This document shows positions 8,060 through 17,356 of a stretch of 52,223 nucleotides of DNA, piece after piece. Position numbers and translations under genes: made by a program. Position 1 is the stretch's first letter. Each line of letters starts with the position of its first letter. Under the pieces are notes generated by a model, which did not search any database, was not told the DNA's origin, and was given only the letters and a program-made list of their open reading frames with translations. Source of the stretch: Vogesella fluminis (lineage in GTDB: Bacteria > Pseudomonadota > Gammaproteobacteria > Burkholderiales > Chromobacteriaceae); assembly GCF_014652335.1 (NCBI RefSeq), contig NZ_BMYP01000002.1:1-52223 (forward strand), given 5' to 3'.

Positions 8060-10042
8060 TCAAGCTATGCTGGGCAACCTTGGTTCAAGCTGTTTCTTAA
8101 ATAAGGAGTAGTTTTCGTCACCTGGGCGTAATTCAAGGACTAGGTATGGTTCTTTGCCAAGGGTCTCGGGCGGCGGTGAAGTTGTGGTCACAATGTATTG
8201 AAAAGGAACTATGCTGCCAATACTCAACTGTGCCTCCGCCTCACTGACTAGCAGGAGAAATTCTCGGTAGAGCCGTTCGCTCATGTCGGCCTCACGAGGA
8301 CAGTCGTGGACTATCAGGCCCGGATGCAGAGTGGCATCCGACAGGGCGGAGTCCAGCAGGGTTGTAATATCCCCGAGGAGAACTTCAAGAACTTGGTAGG
8401 CCTCTCCCCCTACACTGAGCTCGAATGGTTGCGTGTCTGATTCCGGCTTAAAAATGCCGAATCCGTCTTCTCCCAACATTCGGTAGGCTACCGTTTTGGT
8501 AAGTGCCTTCAGAAAATTGCTACGTGCAGAACTCTGCTGTCGGATAACAAAGAGCTCGGTTTGCTTCTTTTGCAGGTCCTCTTCAAGCCAATCTTTGCGA
8601 TTTCTCGCCGTTTCCAACTCCGTTGAGCTAACCCCGTTTTGTAAACGTTTCCAAATCCTGACAAATTCGTCCCACTGGTTACGAAGGGATTCGGCATCGT
8701 TCAGGTTGGAGGCCAACTGCAATTGAATTTTTCGAGCAGCCTGCCGAAACTGGTCCACCACTGCATCTTGGGCTACGACATCACTTCTGGCTGCATCTGC
8801 TTTCAATTTTGCCTCGCGTAGCGCCTTCGATTGGTTCGCTAAATTTGCAGCTGCGGCTTGCTTTCTGAAGTGCCAAGACAGGCTCTGAGTGGAGCGTCGC
8901 TGGATAACATGCGAACAGTGGGAAAAATCAATGTCTCCGTGCCTGCACTGTCCAGCTAATAGCTCAAGTTCTCTTACCTCTTCGGAAAGCCGATTGAACG
9001 CAATCTCGTTGTTCTCCAGCACCGACTGCGCAATCTCCGCTTCAAGTTCGAGTACACGGGCTTTCTGGTCCAGGTCACTGTGGGTAGCCAATGCTCGCCC
9101 AAGTGCCAGCTCAGCCCTTTCAGCAGCAGGTTCTGCTTTCCGACACTGCATCTCCAAGTGCTCAATCCGACGTTCCAGCAGTTGCTCCAGTGAGGTACTT
9201 ACCAAATCCTTGAAAGCGGGCTCATCATCGGAAGCTCCCAGCCGTGCCCTCAGACGGCGTTCAGCAAGAGTCACCTCTAATGCTGGCAAGCGCTCCAGCT
9301 CCGGAATTTCGGCTTCCAGCTTGGATAAGCTGGATTGCCGCATATCTACTTCACGCATTAGCCGGTCGACATTTGCATCGTGCAGTCCCAACACGGAACG
9401 AACGAATAATGGAGGGTCCTGACGTGAGCGTCGGAAACCTAACCCATCGCCATCTCGCCAATGGAAAAAGGCATCAAATCGCGTCTTCTGGTCCCTGATA
9501 CACCATGCGAGCAGATGGCGCCACTCAAGGACTTGAGCACTACCCGGCAAAGTTGAATTGGGGAGCTTCCCGATAAACGCAGCCTGTAGTTCGTCCTGAT
9601 ATTCGGCGAAACTACCTGCCAACTGCCCGGCCAACAATTCGCTCAGGCTTTCACCTATCCCGGCAAGCGAGCGCCCAAAACGGGCATAAGGTCTGAATAC
9701 AACCCAAGTCGTGTCATCCAGGTGCACCTTGGCCGCCACACCTCCTTTTGGGAAGGCTCCGGATGCCTTATCGCAAAGGACCGTAATCGAAGACGCCTCG
9801 TCACCAAGGCAGTGTCTCAATAGGTAGCACAGCGATGTCTTTCCTACACCATGCCCAGCGCTGGCCAATCCAGAGGCGAGGTCTGTTTCCGGCTCACGCG
9901 CCCAAACAACGTTCAACCCTTGGCGAAGTTTCAGATTGCGAGTAATGGAGAGCGGCTCGACCGAGTCGAGCAACCAAACATCCTCAACCCAAAGTCTTGG
10001 CGACTGCCGAGTCGCCTTATACTCAGACAACCAACTTGTCAT
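8060..10042 (-). CDS. SMC/RecN-like coiled-coil ATPase
   Basis: This 660-residue protein has an ABC/SMC-type ATPase head split by long coiled coils. Walker A is GHGVGKT at 63-69. A Walker-B-like LIVHDCPREAD lies at 576-586 near the C-terminus. The centre, roughly residues 210-500, is heptad-rich and polar, as in SMC and RecN proteins. It resembles DUF2326-type defence ATPases. It begins 9 bases after the methyltransferase stop, behind a GGGGG ribosome site, so it is probably the fourth gene of the helicase/methyltransferase operon. By analogy with SMC-like defence proteins it could sense DNA ends or unusual DNA, but that is inference. Confidence 0.7.
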   Translation of the reverse strand: MTSWLSEYKATRQSPRLWVEDVWLLDSVEPLSITRNLKLRQGLNVVWAREPETDLASGLASAGHGVGKTSLCYLLRHCLGDEASSITVLCDKASGAFPKGGVAAKVHLDDTTWVVFRPYARFGRSLAGIGESLSELLAGQLAGSFAEYQDELQAAFIGKLPNSTLPGSAQVLEWRHLLAWCIRDQKTRFDAFFHWRDGDGLGFRRSRQDPPLFVRSVLGLHDANVDRLMREVDMRQSSLSKLEAEIPELERLPALEVTLAERRLRARLGASDDEPAFKDLVSTSLEQLLERRIEHLEMQCRKAEPAAERAELALGRALATHSDLDQKARVLELEAEIAQSVLENNEIAFNRLSEEVRELELLAGQCRHGDIDFSHCSHVIQRRSTQSLSWHFRKQAAAANLANQSKALREAKLKADAARSDVVAQDAVVDQFRQAARKIQLQLASNLNDAESLRNQWDEFVRIWKRLQNGVSSTELETARNRKDWLEEDLQKKQTELFVIRQQSSARSNFLKALTKTVAYRMLGEDGFGIFKPESDTQPFELSVGGEAYQVLEVLLGDITTLLDSALSDATLHPGLIVHDCPREADMSERLYREFLLLVSEAEAQLSIGSIVPFQYIVTTTSPPPETLGKEPYLVLELRPGDENYSLFKKQLEPRLPSIA

Positions 10043-10051
10043 ATCGCCCCC

Positions 10052-13000
10052 TTAGGCAACCCCTCTTTGGGAATCTGTACTTTGCTGCCCAGTCTGTTCT
10101 GCTTGAGCATTGGCCCTGCGTTTCGTATCCAGTTCCAATAACAAGCCCCCCAGTTCTGCATGCTCTTGGGTGCAGCGTACGTCGACAGGAGGTACGCCTG
10201 TGCCAACCACATACACGACCGTGTCACCGCGCTTCGCCGAGCGGCAGGCTCCAGTCGTCTGAAGTCGATGCAGAACATTCGGTATCAGTTGGATGGCCAT
10301 GCCAAAATCAACCCGGCAAATCATACTCATTAGTTCATTTAGCCTTGCTGCAGACGCTTGGTCGACAAATTGAGAGACGATAGTTGGCTGCATCGCACAA
10401 GCAACCAGTGTCTGGAGGTCGCCAGCAGAAATTCCCTCCGAAAGCTGCCTGATGACCTCAATAACAATGCCAGCAAAATCGGCCTCATCAGCATTCCGAA
10501 TTAACCCTTGTTCGCTAAATACTGCCGTACTGGCCGATACATCGCTCTGTTCAGCGGCAAGCCTGTCCCAAGCCTCCAAAACCAACCGTCGGGTGCGGTA
10601 CTCGCCAAACTCGCGCAACTCGTTGTTCTTGAGTACCCGGAAGGTCTCGGATGGGTAGTCCTCCCCCATCACGTCCGCTGGGTCGAGGATATAGCGCAGC
10701 TCATCACGGGTCAGGCCATACAGGAGGGCGTAGTAGGCGTCCAGTTCGGCACGGAGTTGGGCACGTCGTTCGGGATTCCATGGGAAGGGTTCGCCATTGT
10801 GACCAAGGTCTTCTGCCCAAGGCTTTAAATCGTGGGCGGTGTAGGTGAGTTCCAGCACACGAGGAACAATGAAGGTGAGGTCGGCATCGGTGTAGCGGTC
10901 CGGGGGAGGTAACGCTACTTGCTCAAAAGTACCTTGCGGAATACTCGGCTGACTCAAAGATGTTCTGAGTAGGTAATCAAATACCAAGCTGTTGTAGACG
11001 CCACAAAGAACGGCCATCTGTTTGGCGTCAACACCGAAGGTGAGAATCCAACCGTAGGTCGACGGCATCCAAGGGAAGATACAGGCAATTACTGTACGTT
11101 CGTCTGTATTACGGGCTACTCGACGAAACCCTAGAAATGCACTTCGACACCGAGCAAGCTCACTCAAGCGCATAGATTCGCATTTCTTTTCAAAGTCAGA
11201 ACGCTGAACCGACCATTCAGTTAGCGGAAAATAGCCAGGGTCTGCAAGCTGCGAATAGTCGGACTCAATCTCATGCCCATCTCGAAATTCGGAGTAACGG
11301 CAATTGAATTGGTGCCCAAGACCACCTTCGAAGAGTGGTAAGTGCGGCATTTCCTCCTTGCTGACTTCGCTTTCAACAAATAGCGCAGAATCTCCTGACT
11401 TATGGAACATTGTTCGTAACGTAATGTTCCAACCAATTCTGCCAAGTTCAAAGGAACCCTCTCTTGACTTTAAAACGATACTGTTCCGGTAGAGCTTCTT
11501 GGTCAGCTCAGCGTCGCGCTCAGAGCGGAACACCGGGCAGGTGAGCGTATTGGGGTTGACGAGAGCGAACTCTTCCGGCACCAGCCGGAAACGACGGCGT
11601 TGGTCGGTGAGTTGAGTCACCTGGGTGGCAAAGCAAACGAACTCCGCCTCCGGTGCGATACCCAAGGTAATCAGACAGAACTTCATGCGGCTATCCACCG
11701 CAGGGAATAGGCGGTCCCGGTTTTCAATATCATAGAGACTAACCAGCCGGCTATTCTGCGTCAGGGCTGCAAAGTAGGCCTTGGTGCTGTCATCGGTGGC
11801 AATGCCGGTCGGAACAATGAAACCGGCCCGCCCCTGAGCGCTGACCAATTGCGCAAAGGTTTCGGCAAAGAGCGCATAGGTGTTCACGTCACCCACGCCG
11901 GTAAGCGGGTAACGGCCGGCGTCGTGTGCGAACAGACTGGCCGCTTCGGCCCCACGCTTGGCATCGAGAAACTCGGCGTAGAGCGCGTGCTCGGCGGCAT
12001 TAGGCGGCACCAATCCCTGGGCGGCTTCGACTTCCGGATATAAGGAGTGCAGCAGCATGCCCTCTGCAAGCAGGGCAATGCGCCGGCCGCGCTCGGCTTT
12101 GTGTGGAGCTTCTGCTATGAGCGGACTACGGCTGGCGAAGAATTCTTCTTCCTGCAACTTGATGCGCTCCCACGGCGGGTTGCCAAGCAACACGTCAAAA
12201 CCGCCCTTGGCTTGAATCTGTGGGAAGGCCTGCCACCAGTGGAATGCCTGGGCCGCTTCGGCCGCCCGATGGGCAGCGTCCGCCACGCCAGGGCGTGGGC
12301 TACTGCCGTTCTGCACTAGCCACAAGTCCTGGCTGGTCGGCACGTGCGGTTCGTTTTCCGGCGTCTTGGGCTGCACAAAGGTGGCCACGAACAGGTCAGC
12401 CGCCAGCCGGGCATGTGAGTCGGCCATGCGTGCTAGTATGGTGGCATAGGCGGCGCGCTTAGCCTCAACGGCTTCCAACGTGTCGTCAGGCAGACTTTCG
12501 AAAGCGGCTGCGTCAGCTTCAGTTTGCAGACCGAGGCTGAACTGACCGGACGGAACCTGTGCCTTAGCAATCGCTTTCAAGGCGTCACGGTTGGCTTTCT
12601 TGAGGCGCTTGACGACTTCCTTGTCATCACCGGAGAGAGCGTTGAAGGCTTTGTCGGGGATTCCAGTCGTGAGGATGGCCGGGTCGAGCACCCCGAGCAG
12701 CGCGTCACCACAACGCAGGTGGGCATCGAGGAAGGTGAGTGGACGTTCCGGTGTATAGGCCTCCAGCCACAGGGCGGTACGGGCCAGTTCCACCGCCATC
12801 GAATTCTTGTCTACACCATAAATGCAGTGGGCCACCACGTCGCGTAGCGCCCGGCGGAAGTCGGCGGGCAACGGGTTGCCGTCGGCAACATTAAGCCGTG
12901 CCACCTCTTCGGCGATACGACGGGCCGCGGCGAGCAGAAAGTGGCCGGAACCGCAGGCTGGGTCGCAGACCGACAGCGAGAGCAGCGCCTTGACCGGCTC

Positions 13001-14488
13001 CTGCGGGTTTTCAGCGAGGGTGCGTTCGATGACCGGCTCCAGCGCGCTCTTGATGAGTTCCTGTACCAGGCTGTCCGGGGTGTAGTAGGAACCGGTGAGC
13101 TTGCGGGCGTTGCCTTTGGTGGAGCCTTCTTCCTCATCGCCGATAAAGCCGAAGCGGCGAGCGCCTGCGGTCAACGTTACCTGCGGCACTAATTCCAGCA
13201 GGCTTTCATAGACGCTGCCCAGTTCCTCGGAATCCATATCGCGGTAATTGACGCGAGAAAGCGCCGCTCCATCGCGGAAGAAGCAGAGGCTGAACAGGGC
13301 TGACAGCAGCGCGGCATTGTCGAGTTGAGCCGCATCGAGGTCCGGGCACTGGCCTGCGGTGAACAAGCCACCGAGGGCCGGCAACCCCAGGGCGGGCTGC
13401 CCTTTGCCGAGACTGGAGAAGGTGATAGTCAATGCCTGCCAGAGGTCAGCGTGGCGGTCATAGCTACGGCGACGTGCTGCGAGCTGGCGTAGACGGGTGA
13501 GACTGTAGCCGGTGAGGTAGCGCGCCTTGGCCTCGGCGCTTGCATCGGGGGCAAACACCAGTTCCCGGTCCTCTATGGTGGCAAGAAAGATGAAGCGATA
13601 AACGAGCCGCAACAACTGCTCGAAATAAGCCTGGGTGGTGAGTTCTCCGGCTTCGAGGCGGTGGCGCAGTTCCGTGTTGGCTGAATGAGCAAGGAAACCT
13701 GTGCCGAGCGCACGCAGGGCTTCAGTAACGCCGATGCGCAAGCGGTCGCGGGCACGGATGCCGTCTTCCTGCGCTGTGTTACGCCAGCGTTCCAGCGGGC
13801 AATCAACAGATTCACTACCGGCCTTGCCGAAGCGGGAGGCATGAGCCAACAGCCAGAGGGCCGTGAAATCCGGGTAAAGGCCTTCGCCGAAGATGGCCTC
13901 GAGGTCGGCTTCGATGTAGGCCGGACGGGTGAGACTGGGGTTGTCGCGCAGGATTCGGATTTTCAGGCCATTGCTGACCACCGCCCAGAGGACACCCTCG
14001 CTGGCATTGAGGTATTCCTGAGCAAGCAGGAAGGGCGAGCGGCGGCGGGTACCATCACCATGCAGGGTGCTGGGTCTGTCGAGGCCTTGGTCGTGCGCGG
14101 CAAACACCACGGGCACTCGGCCCTCACCGGCGACAAAGCCGATGGGAAACAGCCGCTCATCCAGCGTAATCTGCCCGACGGCCTTGAGGTCACCAAAGCA
14201 GAGTACATGACGCATCAGTGGCTCCAGAAAGTCCCTAACAGTCACGGCGTTGGTATTGACGTCCGTTCGCTCTCGCTTGGCGGCGAAGTCCTGCCAGAGG
14301 TTCTGGGCAATCTTCCAATAGCGGCCGATTTCATCGCGCAGCTTGAGGCCACGGGGGGTGTCGTACTCGGCCTCGGTCTGCTCAGCGGCCTCAAGATGAG
14401 CAACCTTGTTAAGGAAGTCTGGGGCAAGCAGACCGCCTTCGATGCTCAGAGCAGGGAAAGCGAGTTCGTGGTTGTTACGGCGAGCCAT
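10052..14488 (-). CDS. Eco57I-like adenine DNA methyltransferase, very large
   Basis: I chose the ATG at 14488 (MARRNNHELAF), because AGGAG lies 10 bases upstream. An earlier in-frame ATG would overlap the helicase gene. The 1478-residue product has SAM-binding motif I DPACGSG at 509-515, GVDKNSMAVELA at 558-569 and the catalytic N6-adenine motif NPPW at 770-773. About 450 residues precede the catalytic core and about 600 follow it, probably for target recognition. It resembles the PglX/DrmMI methylases of BREX and DISARM, which mark self DNA. No separate restriction motif was recognised. It is the third gene of the operon, 19 bases after the SNF2 helicase. Confidence 0.88.
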   Translation of the reverse strand: MARRNNHELAFPALSIEGGLLAPDFLNKVAHLEAAEQTEAEYDTPRGLKLRDEIGRYWKIAQNLWQDFAAKRERTDVNTNAVTVRDFLEPLMRHVLCFGDLKAVGQITLDERLFPIGFVAGEGRVPVVFAAHDQGLDRPSTLHGDGTRRRSPFLLAQEYLNASEGVLWAVVSNGLKIRILRDNPSLTRPAYIEADLEAIFGEGLYPDFTALWLLAHASRFGKAGSESVDCPLERWRNTAQEDGIRARDRLRIGVTEALRALGTGFLAHSANTELRHRLEAGELTTQAYFEQLLRLVYRFIFLATIEDRELVFAPDASAEAKARYLTGYSLTRLRQLAARRRSYDRHADLWQALTITFSSLGKGQPALGLPALGGLFTAGQCPDLDAAQLDNAALLSALFSLCFFRDGAALSRVNYRDMDSEELGSVYESLLELVPQVTLTAGARRFGFIGDEEEGSTKGNARKLTGSYYTPDSLVQELIKSALEPVIERTLAENPQEPVKALLSLSVCDPACGSGHFLLAAARRIAEEVARLNVADGNPLPADFRRALRDVVAHCIYGVDKNSMAVELARTALWLEAYTPERPLTFLDAHLRCGDALLGVLDPAILTTGIPDKAFNALSGDDKEVVKRLKKANRDALKAIAKAQVPSGQFSLGLQTEADAAAFESLPDDTLEAVEAKRAAYATILARMADSHARLAADLFVATFVQPKTPENEPHVPTSQDLWLVQNGSSPRPGVADAAHRAAEAAQAFHWWQAFPQIQAKGGFDVLLGNPPWERIKLQEEEFFASRSPLIAEAPHKAERGRRIALLAEGMLLHSLYPEVEAAQGLVPPNAAEHALYAEFLDAKRGAEAASLFAHDAGRYPLTGVGDVNTYALFAETFAQLVSAQGRAGFIVPTGIATDDSTKAYFAALTQNSRLVSLYDIENRDRLFPAVDSRMKFCLITLGIAPEAEFVCFATQVTQLTDQRRRFRLVPEEFALVNPNTLTCPVFRSERDAELTKKLYRNSIVLKSREGSFELGRIGWNITLRTMFHKSGDSALFVESEVSKEEMPHLPLFEGGLGHQFNCRYSEFRDGHEIESDYSQLADPGYFPLTEWSVQRSDFEKKCESMRLSELARCRSAFLGFRRVARNTDERTVIACIFPWMPSTYGWILTFGVDAKQMAVLCGVYNSLVFDYLLRTSLSQPSIPQGTFEQVALPPPDRYTDADLTFIVPRVLELTYTAHDLKPWAEDLGHNGEPFPWNPERRAQLRAELDAYYALLYGLTRDELRYILDPADVMGEDYPSETFRVLKNNELREFGEYRTRRLVLEAWDRLAAEQSDVSASTAVFSEQGLIRNADEADFAGIVIEVIRQLSEGISAGDLQTLVACAMQPTIVSQFVDQASAARLNELMSMICRVDFGMAIQLIPNVLHRLQTTGACRSAKRGDTVVYVVGTGVPPVDVRCTQEHAELGGLLLELDTKRRANAQAEQTGQQSTDSQRGVA

Positions 14489-14507
14489 ATTGTTCTGAAC
14501 TCCTGTT

Positions 14508-17354
14508 TTAGGCCGGAATAAGGACGAAGACACCCATCACATCGACGGGCAGACTGGGAGTAACGCGGTATTCGCCTCGCCCCTGGGCGGCCTCACGGAC
14601 GCGCCGGTGGTCTTCCAGTAGCAATTGCGCCCGTTTGCGGGCCAAGGCTTCCAGAGTTGGCTGGTGCGCGTCCAGTTGGTCGAGCGTGCGCTGGATGTGC
14701 TGGTCACGCAGCGGCATTGGCATATTGCGGGCAGGCTCGGCCGCCATCAGGACGCGGGCTGATTCATCCTCCAGTAGGGGCAGGCCTTCCTCGGCGGGCA
14801 ATCCAATGGTCAGGGTTTCCTCGCACAGCAACAGGCGGGACTGCCCCCGGTGGGTGACGGTCAGCTGGTGGCGCAGGCGGACCAGGAGAACGGTCGTCTT
14901 GACCTGAACCGACTCGGTAAAGATGGCTCCAGCCCGCGCAACCGCATCGAGTGGCTCGTCGCTGGTCGTTGTACCTTCAAGCGCGGATTCGAGCAGATGG
15001 TCGGCCAGCACCGATACCAGTGGATGGGTACGGTGAATAAATTGTGCCCTAGGTGCTGCCGGCTGATGGAAATCAATGCGCAATGTCCCGACCAGGCCCT
15101 CGCCTTCCAATCGTTCTCGAACGGCCGCGGGCAGGCTACCGGTATACAATTTCCAGTGACTGGAGCCTGCCTGGTTGGTGGCCTCCAGTGGCGCGCCAAG
15201 CTGAATAGCGGCGCGTTTGACGAAGCGTTCGACGTCTTCTTCTCCACCAAGGACGGCTAATGTCTTATTCCACTCAGGCAAAACATTTTCAGGCTTCAAA
15301 CGACCTTGATTGAACAACGTACGGCTCTTGGAAGCCTTGTCTCGGGCTGATTGCCAGGCAGTGTCGAAAGCAGCTTCAGGTTCGCCGAAATCGAGGCCCA
15401 TCTGGGGCATTTTGCTCGTCGTGCTACCTTTGCGCAGCAGAACGGCGCCCACCAGCGCCTGAGTAAGCTTGCCTTCATCGTCAGGTATAGGGACGAGTAC
15501 GCCGAGTTCCTTACGGATGCTCTCGGCCTTGCGCAGGATAACCTGCAGCACGGCTCCGTCTACTGGATTGTCCTGACCGTAGAGCATGATCGTGCGCACT
15601 TCGCGGGCCTTCTGGCCAAAGCGGTCGACCCGGCCTTCCCGCTGTTCGTGGCGGGTGGGGTTCCAGGACAAGTCGTAGTGCACGACAGCGGTAAAGAGAT
15701 TCTGCAGGTTGATACCTTCGGAAAGGCAGTCGGTAGCCACCAGGATGCGCTGCTCGGCCTCGCCCATCGCCTCTACCGTGGCCTCGCGCTCCGAGGGGGC
15801 AAATTCGCCTGTGACCGCGGTGACCTGATGGTTGCGGAAAACTGAACGCAGTTGCTCGGCAACGTAGTGAGCGGTGGCAATATAGCGACAGAACACGACC
15901 GGCTGAAAGCCGGCAGCAACGAGCTCCCTCAAGTGCTCGATGAGGCGCTTGAGCTTGGGGTCCTTGGCACTGCCCGTCAGTCCTTCAGTACGGGCGATTA
16001 GGTCCGTCAGCCACTCGCTGTCCTCTGTACGGGCGCCTGGCTCGATGTCCTGAATGGAGAGGTTGTCCTCCAAGCCGTCGAGAATACGTTCGCGGCCTTG
16101 CTCTTCGGCTTCTTCCAGGGTCAGAGTCATTTCTTCGCCGGAGCCTCCGGAAAATCCACTACCGTTCAGACGCGTACGCAGCGCATTGACGGCGGCGGCT
16201 GGCGAGGAGGAAATGCAGCGTAGCAGAGCCAACGCAGCCCACCAGCTCATGCGCTGCTGCAGGAGGCCTTGGCCCTCGGTACGAATGACGAGCTCGCGGG
16301 CGTACTCGAGCACGTCATCAAAGAGCCGGCCCCAATCGCCCGTGAGCTTGTAGGTGATTTCAGCCGAGAACCGTTCAGGGAAAACGCTGCTGTCCTGCCA
16401 CTCAGCAATATTGGGGCGCCGGCGCTGAACGAAATGATTGGCCAGTTGTTCGCGCAAGGGACCGCGGCTATCCGAGGGGATGTCCTTCAACTCCTTGAAC
16501 TCGGGTTTGAGCAGACCTAGCAGGTTGTAGAAGGCTTCTTCATCGCCAGAGTGCGGGGTGGCCGTGAGCAGCACCATGTGGCGTTCAGGGTTCTCGGCGA
16601 GCCCCTTGAGCAGGGTGTAGCGCTGCTGTTTACCTTGGCCGCTGACCGTGCAAGTGTGGGCCTCATCGACAATCACGCATTCCGGACAGGCGCGCTGAAA
16701 TTCGTCCCGCCGGCGGTCGGACTTGATGTAGTCGAGACTGACCACGGTGAACGGATAGGCCTCGAACACCGACTGGTTGGCCGGCAACCCCCGTTCCAGC
16801 CGGTTGGCAGTAGTATTGCGCACGACCACGGCATTGATGTGGAAACGCTCTTTCAGTTCACGTTGCCACTGCTCGCACAGATGCGGCGGACAGAGCACGG
16901 CCATGCGGGAAATTTCCCCGCGGTCAAGCAGTTCGCGGACGATGAGCGCCGCCTCAATGGTTTTGCCGATACCAACGTCGTCGGCAATCAGCAGGCGCAC
17001 CACCTCCTGTTTCAAGGCCATCAGTAGCGGTACGAGCTGATAGGCCCGCGGCTCGACGGCAATGTTTCCGAAGCTGCGGAACGGCCCAGCACCGGTGCGC
17101 AGCTTTAGCTGCAGTGCATCGCGCAACAGTTGGCCGGCGGCGAAATTGGCGGCCTGCTGCACGGTCGGTTTCGGGAAGGTCGCCGGACCGACTGGGCCGG
17201 GTTCGATGGGCAGATAGATGAGCGTCGCATCATCCTCGGCGGCACCCAGCGGGCGCAAGTGTAGGGTGTCGTCGGAGGATTGCGGCAGGACAATCCACTC
17301 TCGGCCACGAGCCGAGACCAGACTGCCGGGTTGAAACGAGGTTTGCTGCATCAT
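14508..17354 (-). CDS. SNF2/RapA-type helicase, DISARM DrmD-like
   Basis: This 948-residue superfamily 2 translocase has an N-terminal barrel-like region (PGSLVSARGREWIVL), Walker A DDVGIGKT at 125-132, DEAH at 230-233, motif III LLTATPHSG and motif VI QREGRVDRFGQK. These features place it with SNF2/RapA-like remodellers such as DISARM DrmD. It starts 2 bases after the stop of the DUF1998 helicase, with AGGAA as ribosome site, so the two are translationally coupled. Together with the downstream methyltransferase this matches the helicase-methylase core of class 1 DISARM. Because the DrmD family is broad, I give no gene symbol. Confidence 0.85.
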   Translation of the reverse strand: MMQQTSFQPGSLVSARGREWIVLPQSSDDTLHLRPLGAAEDDATLIYLPIEPGPVGPATFPKPTVQQAANFAAGQLLRDALQLKLRTGAGPFRSFGNIAVEPRAYQLVPLLMALKQEVVRLLIADDVGIGKTIEAALIVRELLDRGEISRMAVLCPPHLCEQWQRELKERFHINAVVVRNTTANRLERGLPANQSVFEAYPFTVVSLDYIKSDRRRDEFQRACPECVIVDEAHTCTVSGQGKQQRYTLLKGLAENPERHMVLLTATPHSGDEEAFYNLLGLLKPEFKELKDIPSDSRGPLREQLANHFVQRRRPNIAEWQDSSVFPERFSAEITYKLTGDWGRLFDDVLEYARELVIRTEGQGLLQQRMSWWAALALLRCISSSPAAAVNALRTRLNGSGFSGGSGEEMTLTLEEAEEQGRERILDGLEDNLSIQDIEPGARTEDSEWLTDLIARTEGLTGSAKDPKLKRLIEHLRELVAAGFQPVVFCRYIATAHYVAEQLRSVFRNHQVTAVTGEFAPSEREATVEAMGEAEQRILVATDCLSEGINLQNLFTAVVHYDLSWNPTRHEQREGRVDRFGQKAREVRTIMLYGQDNPVDGAVLQVILRKAESIRKELGVLVPIPDDEGKLTQALVGAVLLRKGSTTSKMPQMGLDFGEPEAAFDTAWQSARDKASKSRTLFNQGRLKPENVLPEWNKTLAVLGGEEDVERFVKRAAIQLGAPLEATNQAGSSHWKLYTGSLPAAVRERLEGEGLVGTLRIDFHQPAAPRAQFIHRTHPLVSVLADHLLESALEGTTTSDEPLDAVARAGAIFTESVQVKTTVLLVRLRHQLTVTHRGQSRLLLCEETLTIGLPAEEGLPLLEDESARVLMAAEPARNMPMPLRDQHIQRTLDQLDAHQPTLEALARKRAQLLLEDHRRVREAAQGRGEYRVTPSLPVDVMGVFVLIPA

Positions 17355-17356
17355 TA

